DNA of 16,276 bases from positions 1-16,276 of the forward strand of contig QWOR01000219.1 of NCBI GenBank assembly GCA_003669575.1, given 5' to 3'. The notes under the pieces are model-generated. The model saw only the letters and a list, made by a program, of their open reading frames with translations. It had not been told where the DNA came from and made no database searches. How positions within the stretch are numbered: position 1 is the first letter of the stretch; each line of letters starts with the position of its first letter. This DNA comes from Planctomycetota bacterium (GTDB taxonomy: Bacteria > Planctomycetota > Planctomycetia > Planctomycetales > Planctomycetaceae). Below, one piece after another: positions 7,299-15,230 of this stretch. Both the position numbers and the translations under genes were made by a program.

Positions 7299-7486
7299 GA
7301 TGTTGAATACGGCGATGAGCATTTCTTCGGAGCTGCAATCTCAGGGATTCGTCGCATCGAATTATGGCGGGGGATGATCAGCTGTTCGGGCTGGATGGCA
7401 ATGACCGGCTCACCGGCGACGACAGCTCCCTCAACAACGACAACCTTCTCGGCGGCGGAGGCATCGATTCCATCATCAACGCGTGA
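7299..7486 (+). pseudogene. Frame-broken relic of an RTX-type calcium-binding repeat protein
   Basis: An ORF at 7364-7486 ends in TGA and reads GDDQLFGLDGNDRLTGDD, then NNDNLLGGGGIDSIINA. These are two or three recognisable GGxGxDxLx nonapeptides of the hemolysin-type (RTX) Ca-binding family. Immediately upstream, a different frame (7299-7364) reads VEYGDEHFF, then ISGIRRIEL. That is the kind of segment that precedes the first nonapeptide in large planctomycete surface proteins. The two join smoothly if the frame is shifted near 7365-7372. Neither piece has a credible start or signal peptide, and the downstream repeats are missing. I read this as debris of a much larger secreted protein. A short expressed 40-aa peptide is the unlikely alternative. 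Confidence 0.6.
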
Positions 7487-7597
7487 GTTGGGAGTCAGCC
7501 CTCATCCCCGTGATTTCGCTCCTCTCTCAGGCCGAGTGACCGATCGCGTTTCCGGATACGTTCTCTCGACTCTCCTTTCTCATTCGCTGTACCCCGG

Positions 7598-7626
7598 TTG
7601 AATCTGTGATTCTGGGGAGGTAAAGT
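7598..7626 (+). promoter_or_regulatory. Weak candidate promoter for pyrBC'
   Basis: TTGAAT (7598-7603), a 17-nt spacer, then TAAAGT (7621-7626); each hexamer matches the sigma70 consensus at 4 of 6 positions. The predicted start is about 50 nt before pyrB. A small inverted repeat CGCGA/TCGCG (7634-7638, 7644-7648) falls in the leader. No attenuator-like terminator hairpin is seen. Confidence 0.3.
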
Positions 7627-7682
7627 CCATTGACGCGACTTGATCGCGAATCGACACTTTCCCCACCGTGTTTCGTACACCC

Positions 7683-8660
7683 ATGCCCGAGCCAACGTCG
7701 ATGTCTGCCTCTCCGGGAGTCTGGACACGCAAGCATTTATTAGGGCTCCAGGAACTCACGGCGACCGAGATCGAAACGATCCTCGACGAAGCAGGCCGAT
7801 ACAAAAGCCGGTGGAACGCTGGCGAGACGAAGTTCGATGATCTCAAAGGGATCGCTGTCGCGAACCTCTTTTTTGAGCCATCGACCCGAACCAAGACCAG
7901 CTTCAGTCTGGCTGCCAAGCGACTCAGCGCGGATACCGTGGACTTCACGGCCTCGAGCAGCAGTCTCACGAAGGGCGAGACATTCATCGACACCGCTCTG
8001 AATATCCAGGCGATGGGTGTTCACCAGATGGTCGTGCGGCACAGCTCATCGGGAGCTCCCGAGCAGCTGGCCCGTGAAGTCGATTGTAACGTGATCAACG
8101 CTGGTGACGGCACGCACGAGCACCCGACGCAGGGCCTGCTCGACATCTTTACGATTCGTTCCCATCGCCAATCGCTCAAAGGCCTGACGGTTGCTCTCGT
8201 CGGCGATATCAAACACAGCCGCGTGGCCCGCTCGAACATCTGGGGCCTGACGAAACTCGGGGCCCGGGTCATTGTCTGTGGGCCGCCAACACTGATCCCC
8301 TCGGAAGTGAAAGAGTTTGGTGTGGAGGTCGCACATAGCCTCGATCAGATTCTGGGCGAGTGTGACTGTATCAACCTGTTGCGAGTTCAGTTCGAGCGGC
8401 AGAGGGGAGCCTACTTCCCTTCAGTACGCGAGTATGCCCACCTGTACGGGATGAACGGTCAGCGGATGAAGCGGGCCAAGTCTGATGTGCTGATTCTTGC
8501 ACCCGGCCCGATCAATCGTGGTGTGGAAATCACACCCGACGTGGCTGATGGCCAGAACTCGGTGATTCTCGACCAGGTCACCAATGGACTGTTTATTCGC
8601 ATGGCCTGTCTGTCCCTGCTGCGGAGAGCCACGGAGAACGAGCGGAGGAAGTCAAGATGA
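7683..8660 (+). CDS. pyrB: Aspartate carbamoyltransferase catalytic subunit
   Basis: 325 aa from the ATG at 7683. A GTG at 7668 and an ATG at 7701 (MSASPGVWTRKHLLGL) are alternatives; homologous N-termini usually begin close to the WTRKHLLGL segment. It joins carbamoyl phosphate and aspartate, the first committed step of pyrimidine synthesis. Visible motifs are FFEPSTRT (63-70, carbamoyl-phosphate loop), the flexible loop SSSSLTKGET (91-100), HPTQGLLD (147-154), DIKHSRV (175-181) and the RVQ motif (234-236). APGPINRG lies at 273-280. In the last motif the usual His before PGP is Ala; the rest is standard. The gene overlaps the next by 4 nt (ATGA), as in pyrBC' operons. No pyrI regulatory chain is present in the window. 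Confidence 0.95.
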   Translation: MPEPTSMSASPGVWTRKHLLGLQELTATEIETILDEAGRYKSRWNAGETKFDDLKGIAVANLFFEPSTRTKTSFSLAAKRLSADTVDFTASSSSLTKGETFIDTALNIQAMGVHQMVVRHSSSGAPEQLAREVDCNVINAGDGTHEHPTQGLLDIFTIRSHRQSLKGLTVALVGDIKHSRVARSNIWGLTKLGARVIVCGPPTLIPSEVKEFGVEVAHSLDQILGECDCINLLRVQFERQRGAYFPSVREYAHLYGMNGQRMKRAKSDVLILAPGPINRGVEITPDVADGQNSVILDQVTNGLFIRMACLSLLRRATENERRKSR

Positions 8661-9961
8661 GCCTCTCGTCCTCGCACCCGTCCACCATCGTGATTCGTGG
8701 CGGTCGACTCATCGATCCGTTGCTCGGTACCGATACGGTCGGCGACATCTGGATTCACAACGGTCACATCGTGGCCGAGAAGGATGTCGGAAATAGCCAG
8801 CCTCTGGTCATCGATGCTCATGGTCTGATCGTCAGCCCCGGCTTTGTCGACTGCCGTGTCAGCCTCGGCGAGCCGGGTTTTGAAGAAGACGAAACAATCG
8901 CGACTGGAACCGCAGCTGCACTGGCCGGCGGGTTTACACTGATCGCGTCGTTGCCTGATACGAACCCGGTCGTCGAAACTCGAGCGGATGCCGAGTTTGT
9001 CCTGCAGCAGGCTCAGCGGGCCGGCAACTGCCGGGTGGTGGCACTGGGGGCTGTGACCAAGGGCCGCGAGGGCGAAGAACTGGCCGAGATGGGCGAGCTG
9101 ATCTCCGGTGGAGCTGTGGCCTTCACCGATGCGAAGCAGCCGATCACCAATGCCGAGGTGATGCGCCGAGCGCTCGAATACACCCGGATGTGGGACAGCG
9201 TGATCCTGCACCTTCCGCAAGTGTCCGCACTTGTCCAGGGCGGGGTGATGCACGAGGGGTACTACTCGAGCGTTCTCGGTCTGCGGGGGATGCCGTCCGC
9301 AGCGGAAGAGATCATGGTCCGCCGCGACATCGCTCTCGCGGAACTGACTGGGGGCCGCATTCACTTGATGGCAGTGACTTCGCGCCGCAGTGTCGAGGAG
9401 ATTCGCGATGCCAAGTCTCGCGGCGTCCGAGTGACCGCCGACGTGACGCCGCATCATCTGCTGCTCACCGACAAGGAACTGGTCAGTTACGACGCGAACT
9501 ATAAGGTCGACCCGCCACTGCGGACCCCGGCCCATATCGAAGCCTTGATCGAGGGACTGGTTGATGGAACGATCGAGACGATCTGTTCCGACCACACGCC
9601 GATTGCCTCGGAGAAGAAGGCCCGTGAGTTCGACCAGGTTCCGTTCGGTATCTCCGGACTGGAAACCCTGCTGCCGCTCTGTATCGAAGCCTTGATCACT
9701 CCTGGCCACCTCACCTGGCCCCAGCTGATCTCCAAGTTGACGATTGGTCCCGGACGCCTGCTTGGTCGCGAAAAGACCAAGACACTGGCTCCCGGCACGG
9801 TCGCTGACATCACGCTGATCGATCCAGCGGTGAGCTACTGCATGGACACCACCCGGTTCCGGTCCCTCGGTCGGAACACACCTTTTCACGGTCGTCCGGT
9901 GACGGGACGCGTACACACCACCATCGTGGATGGCGAAGTCCGGTACACGTTTGGAAAGTAG
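8657..9961 (+). CDS. pyrC': Dihydroorotase-like protein, probably inactive PyrC'
   Basis: 434 aa, the length of a type I dihydroorotase and alignable throughout. The active site is eroded. The first metal motif, normally DxHVHLREPG, is DCRVSLGEPG (65-74), so both His ligands (R67, S69) and the substrate Arg (G71) are lost. The Asn of the MPNTNP-type motif is Asp (LPDTNP, 99-104). The fourth-ligand His of HxCHVS is Ala (A239 in HLMAVTS), and DHAPH has become DHTPI (312-316). H185 and D312 remain, as do the scaffold motifs VTPHHLLLTD (263-272) and YKVDPPLRT (282-290). Pseudomonas has the same arrangement: pyrB overlaps a pyrC' whose inactive product is needed to assemble the transcarbamoylase. 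I infer the same role. GGAGG at 8644-8648, 8 nt before the ATG, supports the start. A separate active dihydroorotase should exist elsewhere in the genome. Confidence 0.88.
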   Translation: MSLSSSHPSTIVIRGGRLIDPLLGTDTVGDIWIHNGHIVAEKDVGNSQPLVIDAHGLIVSPGFVDCRVSLGEPGFEEDETIATGTAAALAGGFTLIASLPDTNPVVETRADAEFVLQQAQRAGNCRVVALGAVTKGREGEELAEMGELISGGAVAFTDAKQPITNAEVMRRALEYTRMWDSVILHLPQVSALVQGGVMHEGYYSSVLGLRGMPSAAEEIMVRRDIALAELTGGRIHLMAVTSRRSVEEIRDAKSRGVRVTADVTPHHLLLTDKELVSYDANYKVDPPLRTPAHIEALIEGLVDGTIETICSDHTPIASEKKAREFDQVPFGISGLETLLPLCIEALITPGHLTWPQLISKLTIGPGRLLGREKTKTLAPGTVADITLIDPAVSYCMDTTRFRSLGRNTPFHGRPVTGRVHTTIVDGEVRYTFGK

Positions 9962-9993
9962 CCTCCCCGTAAAACACGGAGAACGTGAGGCTA
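9959..9993. terminator. Hairpin shared by two convergent genes
   Basis: TAGCCTC (9959-9965) pairs with GAGGCTA (9987-9993), and CCGT/ACGG form an inner stem. The outer arms contain the stop codon of pyrC' (TAG, 9959-9961) and that of the lptD-like gene on the other strand (TAG, 9993-9991). The perfect outer arms and position suggest a bidirectional transcript end. There is no strong T-tract on either side. Confidence 0.4.
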
Positions 9994-12900
9994 GTAAGTC
10001 CCGCCACCGATCATGGGCATCATCTGCATTAAACTGGATTTACCACCCAGGCGTGGTTCGACCATAACATTCAGGCTGTAGTTGTTACGGCTACGGTCAT
10101 AACCGGTCCCCAGGTGGAAGAGCATGTACTCGCCCACTCGGGTGATCGTGAGTGACTGACCACGGTCCAGACCTTCGGCGACGTCGTAGGAAGCTCCAAA
10201 CGTCGAGATCCACTTCTCGCTCATGCGATAGCTGTAGCTGCCAGTGACCAGCTGGCTGAACACGGGTTGAGCTTCGACCTGACGGAAGCCGAAGTACAAG
10301 CTGCCCCGTGGGCCGCGTTGTGTGAGGATTCCCGCATTCCAGACGCGTTGCCCCTGGTTGAACGGGTCAACCACCGCATTCGCCACAAACTGGGTTCGTT
10401 CTCCCACGTGCCACATATATCGACCGGTTAACAGGCCCAGAGTGGAGCCGAAATTGTCGCGGGTGGCATTGGGGAAAACGCTGGCTTCCAGGTCCAGGCT
10501 CATCCAGTCTTTGACCCGCTGGCGTTCGACAGGACCGTCCTTGGTTTGCCAGCGCTGACGCAGGCCGAGCCGGAGGACTTGCTGGTTATCGACCAGTTCC
10601 TGGTAGGCGGCCGTCACGCTTTGTCCAGCACCGGTTCGCACCGCGTAGAAGCGTGGGTCAAATTGCGGTGGGAGGGTTCCGCCGTATTCGAGGCTGATGA
10701 ATCGTTCGCGGAATCGTTCCTGTGCGTCTTCGTCAAAGGCGTTGTACTGTGCGATGTCAGACAGTGATTGCGACGAACGCGAGTACGAATAGTCCGCATC
10801 CAGAACGACTTTGTGGGCCAGCCCATTCAGCCCCAGAATGGAACTCTGAATCTCTGGCATCGCACGCCAGAACTCCAGACTGGCCCGCAGACCCGCGCTG
10901 CCGTACAGCCGCGAGAGGTCGTTCGCATTAATGTCCTGCTGCCAGTAGGCCGCTTCTCCCAATGCATAGGGGGCGACCTTCACGGCACCGACCTGGAGCG
11001 GCAAAGTCACTTCATGACGGGTTCCGGTGACGAGCCCCTGTACATTCGGGAAGTAGGGCAAGGGAGTGAATGTATCTGCTGGATCGGTCGGTGGAGTGGC
11101 TGGCTTGATATGCCCGTAACCCGCCCAGCTGTGATGGCTCCAGCTGACGTAGTCGTTCATGAGAGGTTCGCCGAGTCCAGTTAGATCCAAACGGGGAAGC
11201 CATTCCGTCTGGTCAAAGATCTCGTTGGGATTGACCTGGAACATCAGGCTGCCGGTGATGTTGTCATTCTGCACGCCGAGATTGACCAGGTTTTCCTGGT
11301 CTTTGCCGCGATCAAATTCCGGCTCGTAGTACTGCTCCAGGAAGTTGCGGTCGTTGTTGAAGAAGTAAGAGAGTTCTGTCGACATCGTGAGACCGTTGGG
11401 GGCCTCAATTCGAGTACGACTCAATGCCCGTCCGCGGTTCGCATTCGGGAACGTCAGACTGTTACGTCCCAGACCCAGTCGGTCGAGTCCACCGTCGTTG
11501 ATGTAGTACACCAGACCTTCACCGGTGATGTGGGTGGGCAGCCCCAGCAGCTGGCCATACACATCGTAATTCCCGTTGGTTCCCACGGCGGGACCGCGTT
11601 TGGTGTAGCCATCCACCATCAGGTTCCAGTCCACCCCCTCGGGAAGGTCAAACCCGAACAGCTTGTCGACGCCCCACAACGTATTGAGTTCGGCACCGAA
11701 CATTCCGCTGTACCCGACCGAGACAGATTCAAGCGGGAACGGCGTTTCTTCGATTGGTCCGCTGACTCGCGGCAGGTAGAACACCGGGACCTCTTCGATG
11801 AACAGCGTGTTGTTCGTCGCCGAGATGTATTGAGAGGTGGAGGGCTGACCAGTGCTGGGGTCGACCTGATTCCCCCACATGTTGGGACGATCTTCGACGG
11901 TGATGAAACCCGACTGCACTCGATAACCGGGGCGCCCCATCTGACTGGTCGAGACCCAGGCGTTCTGTGCCTGGAAGCTGGTTTGCGAGGTCTGCCGAAT
12001 CGTGTCTGCCCGGAGGCGGAGGGTGACCCCATACTCCGGGACTTCGGTCCTGAGTTCGCTATTCATGAGCAAGCCACGCTGATCCCGCAGATCGTAAAAC
12101 GCATGGCTGGCCTGGGCGATGCTGTTGCCCTGCCGTACAACAATGTCGCCTTCCAGATAAACCTGAAACGGCGTGTTTTCGTTGAGTTCAATTCCCGACC
12201 CGGTATTCCCGAGCCCTTGGACGGAAGTCCAGATCACAGCTCGATCGGCGGACAACTCAATAGAGGTCCAGTAGATCTGGCCGTTGATGGCCAGCGGCAC
12301 GTTCTCGACATCAATTCGCACTCCACCTTGAATCGTGGTCATCGATTCCGGGGGCTGTTTGCTGCGATCGACATCGCTATGTACCTTAAAGTCGCTCCCC
12401 AGATTTCGAGGTGTAATCGTGACTCGACGCGGTGCGAACTGTTGTGACGTGGACTGACCGAATGGCACAATGCTGCCGTCGGGCAGGATAGGAGCTTCCG
12501 GGACTGTTTCAGAGTATTGCGTCTGTTGAAGATCGTTGCGGCTGTCGCGACGGCGATCCAGACCCCGCTGATAGGTCTGAGAGTCCGCCATCGAGCGTTC
12601 TTGGGGTTCCTTACTGCACTGGAATGGAGTCGACGAACGTAACTCAACCAGCATCCATGGCTTGCTCACCGTTTGATCGGGCTCGCTCAGCCGAGCTTCT
12701 CCATCGAGATAGACGGTCAGTCGATAGTCTTTCGTTCCCTGGGAATCCGTCGAAGGAGTGGAGTTCAGCCAGAACACCATCTCATTCGCTTCCAGAACAG
12801 AAGATCCCTGCGTGACACGGCAATTTTCGCGAGCGTAGAAAACCTCTTGCCCTGATTCCTTCCAGCGCCAGGCATACTGGTAATCAATCGTAATTTGATC

Positions 12901-13104
12901 GTTGTGTGCAGACGGACCGGGTTGAGCGACGGAATGACCGTGGGGCGCTGGCTGCAACTCGGCGCGGTCAATTCGCGACATCACAGAACCGGTGTGCCCA
13001 GCCCCCGGAAGTCCCTGAGCCTGAACCTCTGTCAGCGCGCAGACCCCCAGCGCGAGCGCGAACAGCGCCAACAGCGTCGAGGATCGAATCGCAGGGAAGT
13101 TCAC
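9991..13104 (-). CDS. Large LptD/OstA-like outer-membrane protein
   Basis: 1037 aa. A signal peptide (residues 1-29) has a hydrophobic core LLALFALALGVCAL and a VQA cleavage site. Two OstA/jellyroll segments follow. One (about 85-155) has ENCRVTQGSSVLEANEMVF and VYLDGEARL. The other (about 255-375) has SADRAVIW, VYLEGDIVVRQGNSIAQASH, FYDLRDQRGLL and LRADTIRQT. Between them is a Gln/Arg-rich linker (170-225). From about 435 (FIEEVPVFYLPRVSGP) to the end runs a long alternating-residue region typical of the LptD beta-barrel. LptD inserts lipopolysaccharide in the outer membrane of diderm bacteria; planctomycete LptD-like proteins are larger and their substrate is not settled. Only C95 and C163 occur outside the signal, so the E. 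coli-type four-cysteine disulfide switch is absent. The C-terminal residue is Tyr. The start at 13104 gives the signal peptide directly. Confidence 0.85.
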   Translation of the reverse strand: MNFPAIRSSTLLALFALALGVCALTEVQAQGLPGAGHTGSVMSRIDRAELQPAPHGHSVAQPGPSAHNDQITIDYQYAWRWKESGQEVFYARENCRVTQGSSVLEANEMVFWLNSTPSTDSQGTKDYRLTVYLDGEARLSEPDQTVSKPWMLVELRSSTPFQCSKEPQERSMADSQTYQRGLDRRRDSRNDLQQTQYSETVPEAPILPDGSIVPFGQSTSQQFAPRRVTITPRNLGSDFKVHSDVDRSKQPPESMTTIQGGVRIDVENVPLAINGQIYWTSIELSADRAVIWTSVQGLGNTGSGIELNENTPFQVYLEGDIVVRQGNSIAQASHAFYDLRDQRGLLMNSELRTEVPEYGVTLRLRADTIRQTSQTSFQAQNAWVSTSQMGRPGYRVQSGFITVEDRPNMWGNQVDPSTGQPSTSQYISATNNTLFIEEVPVFYLPRVSGPIEETPFPLESVSVGYSGMFGAELNTLWGVDKLFGFDLPEGVDWNLMVDGYTKRGPAVGTNGNYDVYGQLLGLPTHITGEGLVYYINDGGLDRLGLGRNSLTFPNANRGRALSRTRIEAPNGLTMSTELSYFFNNDRNFLEQYYEPEFDRGKDQENLVNLGVQNDNITGSLMFQVNPNEIFDQTEWLPRLDLTGLGEPLMNDYVSWSHHSWAGYGHIKPATPPTDPADTFTPLPYFPNVQGLVTGTRHEVTLPLQVGAVKVAPYALGEAAYWQQDINANDLSRLYGSAGLRASLEFWRAMPEIQSSILGLNGLAHKVVLDADYSYSRSSQSLSDIAQYNAFDEDAQERFRERFISLEYGGTLPPQFDPRFYAVRTGAGQSVTAAYQELVDNQQVLRLGLRQRWQTKDGPVERQRVKDWMSLDLEASVFPNATRDNFGSTLGLLTGRYMWHVGERTQFVANAVVDPFNQGQRVWNAGILTQRGPRGSLYFGFRQVEAQPVFSQLVTGSYSYRMSEKWISTFGASYDVAEGLDRGQSLTITRVGEYMLFHLGTGYDRSRNNYSLNVMVEPRLGGKSSLMQMMPMIGGGTY

Positions 13105-13535
13105 AAATGGAGTTCCGGTAGGAAGAACCGGCGATTGACCGTGAGGTGAGTGAGTCTCAGAACAGGGTCAAGAGTGAGAGGACAGAGAGGAGTCTGGGTG
13201 GGGTGTGCGCTCGCACGCTCGGCAAGGAACTCGCCAAGGTCGTGAGAAGGCGGCGGAGTATATGACCGTTCTTGAAAAAGAGTCAATAAGTGTATTTGCC
13301 GGGGTGATGTTCTAAAGTTGTTTCTGGGTAATGGGTTGTGGCGGATGCTTGCGGTCTGGCTGCGTGCAGCGCGGAATTATCAGCTGCGGAGCCCTCGATT
13401 CGGAGGTGAATGTCGTAACTTCTGGCCAGCATGGAACCACCGGAGATCTGTCGCATAGAGCTGATGGGTTGCTCGGCTCTCTCTGTTGGCTGACAATCGC
13501 GTTTCTACTGAAGTTCTACCGAACGGAGTACTCCT
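13105..13535. other. Divergent intergenic region, lptD / aminotransferase
   Basis: About 430 nt between divergent genes. It holds the minus-strand promoter at 13257-13286 and the roughly 145-nt lptD leader. The plus-strand half (13290-13535) has no promoter I can defend. An apparent ORF from 13331 runs into the aminotransferase in another frame and carries no recognisable domain, so I treat this half as non-coding leader. Confidence 0.5.
13257..13286 (-). promoter_or_regulatory. Sigma70-type promoter for the lptD-like gene
   Basis: On the minus strand: TTGACT (13286-13281), an 18-nt spacer, then TATACT (13262-13257). Both hexamers match the sigma70 consensus at 5 of 6 positions. The predicted start is near 13250, giving a leader of about 145 nt before the ATG at 13104. 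This is the best promoter in the window. Confidence 0.6.
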
Positions 13536-14669
13536 ATGCTGTCTCTCGAATCGCGTCGGCAACAGTTCCCCACCCTCGACCAGATGGTCTATCTCAACTC
13601 AGCTGCGGAGGGGATTCCGCCGATCGATGTTCACGAGGCGCTCGACGAGTACTTCCACGACAAGCTGATGGGGATGGACGGTCGCGGTCCGCACTTTGCC
13701 GCGCTGGCGGAGACGCAGAAGCTGGTGGCCGACTTCTATGGACTGACTGCGGACGAGACGGCGATCTGTTCGTGCTCGTCGGAGGCGTACAATCTGGCTG
13801 CGATGGCTTTGCGGCTGCAACCGGGTGACGAGATCATCATCAACGATCTCGACTTCCCGGCGGGAGCGACTCCGTGGCTGCAGCCGACCTGCCCGGCGAC
13901 GGTGAAGGTCTGGAAGTCCCGTGGAGGAGTGCTCCACAACGAGGATCTGGCAAAGTTACTGAATGCGAAGACGCGACTGGTGGCTGTCTCTCTCGTCAGC
14001 TTCTTCAACGGGTTCAAGCTCTCGCTCCCCGAGGTGGTCGAGACCGTGCGTCGAGGCTCAGAGGCACTCTTATCTGTAGATGTGACGCAGGCTCTGGGGC
14101 GTATCCCGCTCAATTTGACGGGAGCTGACCTGATTATCAGCAGCACGCACAAGTGGATTCTCGCCAGCCACGGCGGCGGGCTGGTCGGTGTGCCCAGTGC
14201 CCGGGCGAAGGAATGGACTGTTCCGGCGGGAGGCTGGTACAACCTGCAGGACGCTTTCGGTGCCAATCGCTTTGAACACGTCGAGAGCAAACCCGGAGCT
14301 GCCAGCTTCGCAGTCGGGATGCCGAACTTCCCCGCCATCTATGCGATTCGGGCCGGACTGAAGTACATCCAGTCAGTCGGTGTCGAGGCCATCGACAACG
14401 CCGTGCGGCCACTGGTCCATCGTGCTCTCGCCGAGATCGCGAAGCTGCCCGTGGAGTTACTGACCCCGACAGACACGAGCCAGATTGCGGGCATTATCGC
14501 TTTCCGTCACCCCAAGGCTGAGGAGATCGCCAAGGCCCTGCACGCCAGGAACATCCACATCATGTCCAACGCAGGGCGTCTGCGAGTGGCGATCCATGGG
14601 TACAACACACCGAGTGATGTCGAGTCATTACTCAAGGAACTGAGCACGGCCTTGAAGACCGTGAGCTAG
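13536..14669 (+). CDS. Class V PLP-dependent aminotransferase / cysteine desulfurase-like
   Basis: 377 aa, full length for a fold-type I class V enzyme. VYLNSAAEGIPP (18-29) is the N-terminal substrate loop. CSCSSEAYNLAA (78-89) is the cofactor phosphate region. SVDVTQALG (180-188) carries the PLP-pyridine Asp D182 and Gln Q185. SSTHKWILASHGGGLVGV (202-219) contains the Schiff-base lysine K206. All cofactor-binding residues are intact. The usual SufS/IscS catalytic cysteine loop near the C-terminus is not seen (RLRVAIHGYNTPSDVE instead), so an isopenicillin-N-epimerase-like or generic class V aminotransferase is more likely than a desulfurase. The substrate cannot be named. GGAG at 13525-13528, 7 nt before the ATG, fixes the start. 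It is divergent from the lptD-like gene and has no pathway partner beside it. Confidence 0.88.
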   Translation: MLSLESRRQQFPTLDQMVYLNSAAEGIPPIDVHEALDEYFHDKLMGMDGRGPHFAALAETQKLVADFYGLTADETAICSCSSEAYNLAAMALRLQPGDEIIINDLDFPAGATPWLQPTCPATVKVWKSRGGVLHNEDLAKLLNAKTRLVAVSLVSFFNGFKLSLPEVVETVRRGSEALLSVDVTQALGRIPLNLTGADLIISSTHKWILASHGGGLVGVPSARAKEWTVPAGGWYNLQDAFGANRFEHVESKPGAASFAVGMPNFPAIYAIRAGLKYIQSVGVEAIDNAVRPLVHRALAEIAKLPVELLTPTDTSQIAGIIAFRHPKAEEIAKALHARNIHIMSNAGRLRVAIHGYNTPSDVESLLKELSTALKTVS

Positions 14670-14734
14670 GCTTCTTCCGGCTTTCTGTTTTCGATACGTT
14701 TATACAGACGACCTCTTTGAGAGCCTCAGTGAGC

Positions 14735-15217
14735 ATGCACTCCAAAATCCGTAAGCAGGTTTATGAGTTAACACTCGCTGATCTCCAGTCTTGGCCGATC
14801 TGGGAGTTCGCACTCGACGAGGAAGGCGACGACAACCAGGACGAAGCCACAGTGCGTCCTTATCCGCTTGCGGACCCGCTCGATCCCTCCGAATCGACAT
14901 TCATCGTTGCGGCACGATTCAAGCTGGCTGATGGCACACAGCTTCAGGGGTGTCTCACCCCACCATCTTCCAGCGACAACAGCCTGGGAGCCGTCCAACC
15001 GCAAATTATCACCGAAAGGGGACGAGTAAGCTTTTGGTATGGCAGATGCGAGCCCGACTTGGCCAGCACTTACCGAATGCTAGGCCGTAATTCCGCATCG
15101 GTATTTCCCATTCAATTCGAGTCAGTTGTTCGCCTGTGTGAAGGTGCAGTTTCAGGCACAATCCCCGGCTTCTTGTGCTTAGAGGATGATTTCGAGACTG
15201 TGAGAGTCGTTGTTTAA
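14735..15217 (+). CDS. Unrecognised small soluble protein
   Basis: 160 aa from the ATG at 14735; a TTG 18 nt upstream is in frame but has no advantage. I do not recognise a named family. The N-terminal 45 residues look conserved in style: VYELTLADLQSWPIWEFALDE, an acidic run (EEGDDNQDEATV) and RPYPL. The middle is beta-rich (FIVAARFKLADGTQLQGCLTP), then IITERGRVSFWYG, and the end is acidic (FLCLEDDFETVRV). There is no signal peptide, transmembrane segment or catalytic motif. The layout resembles small cytosolic proteins found next to toxin or immunity genes, but no such gene is adjacent. The next gene starts 13 nt after the stop, so the two are probably co-transcribed. Base composition looks a little more AT-rich than the neighbours. 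Confidence 0.65.
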   Translation: MHSKIRKQVYELTLADLQSWPIWEFALDEEGDDNQDEATVRPYPLADPLDPSESTFIVAARFKLADGTQLQGCLTPPSSSDNSLGAVQPQIITERGRVSFWYGRCEPDLASTYRMLGRNSASVFPIQFESVVRLCEGAVSGTIPGFLCLEDDFETVRVVV

Positions 15218-15230
15218 TATGATGTGATTC

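Noticed and set aside
7203..7601. 132-codon ORF as an intact gene
   Set aside because: It starts at TTG, has no coherent fold, and the RTX-like signal switches frames within it; better read as a pseudogene relic.
8459..9916. 485-codon open frame on the minus strand across pyrC'
   Set aside because: Exact antisense of a well-supported gene. The translation has no domain and is rich in His/Arg/Gln as expected from the complement of GC-rich codons.
11530..12447. 305-codon open frame on the plus strand inside the lptD-like gene
   Set aside because: Antisense shadow. The lptD-like frame has a signal peptide and OstA motifs; this one has no recognisable features.
13271..13320. Plus-strand promoter (TTGAAA with TATTTG) for the aminotransferase
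   Set aside because: Spacer of 15 nt and a poor -10; the same bases fit a good minus-strand promoter.
13331..13828. Plus-strand ORF upstream of and overlapping the aminotransferase
   Set aside because: No domain, and it reads the aminotransferase region in the wrong frame; the aminotransferase has a clear Shine-Dalgarno and intact PLP motifs.
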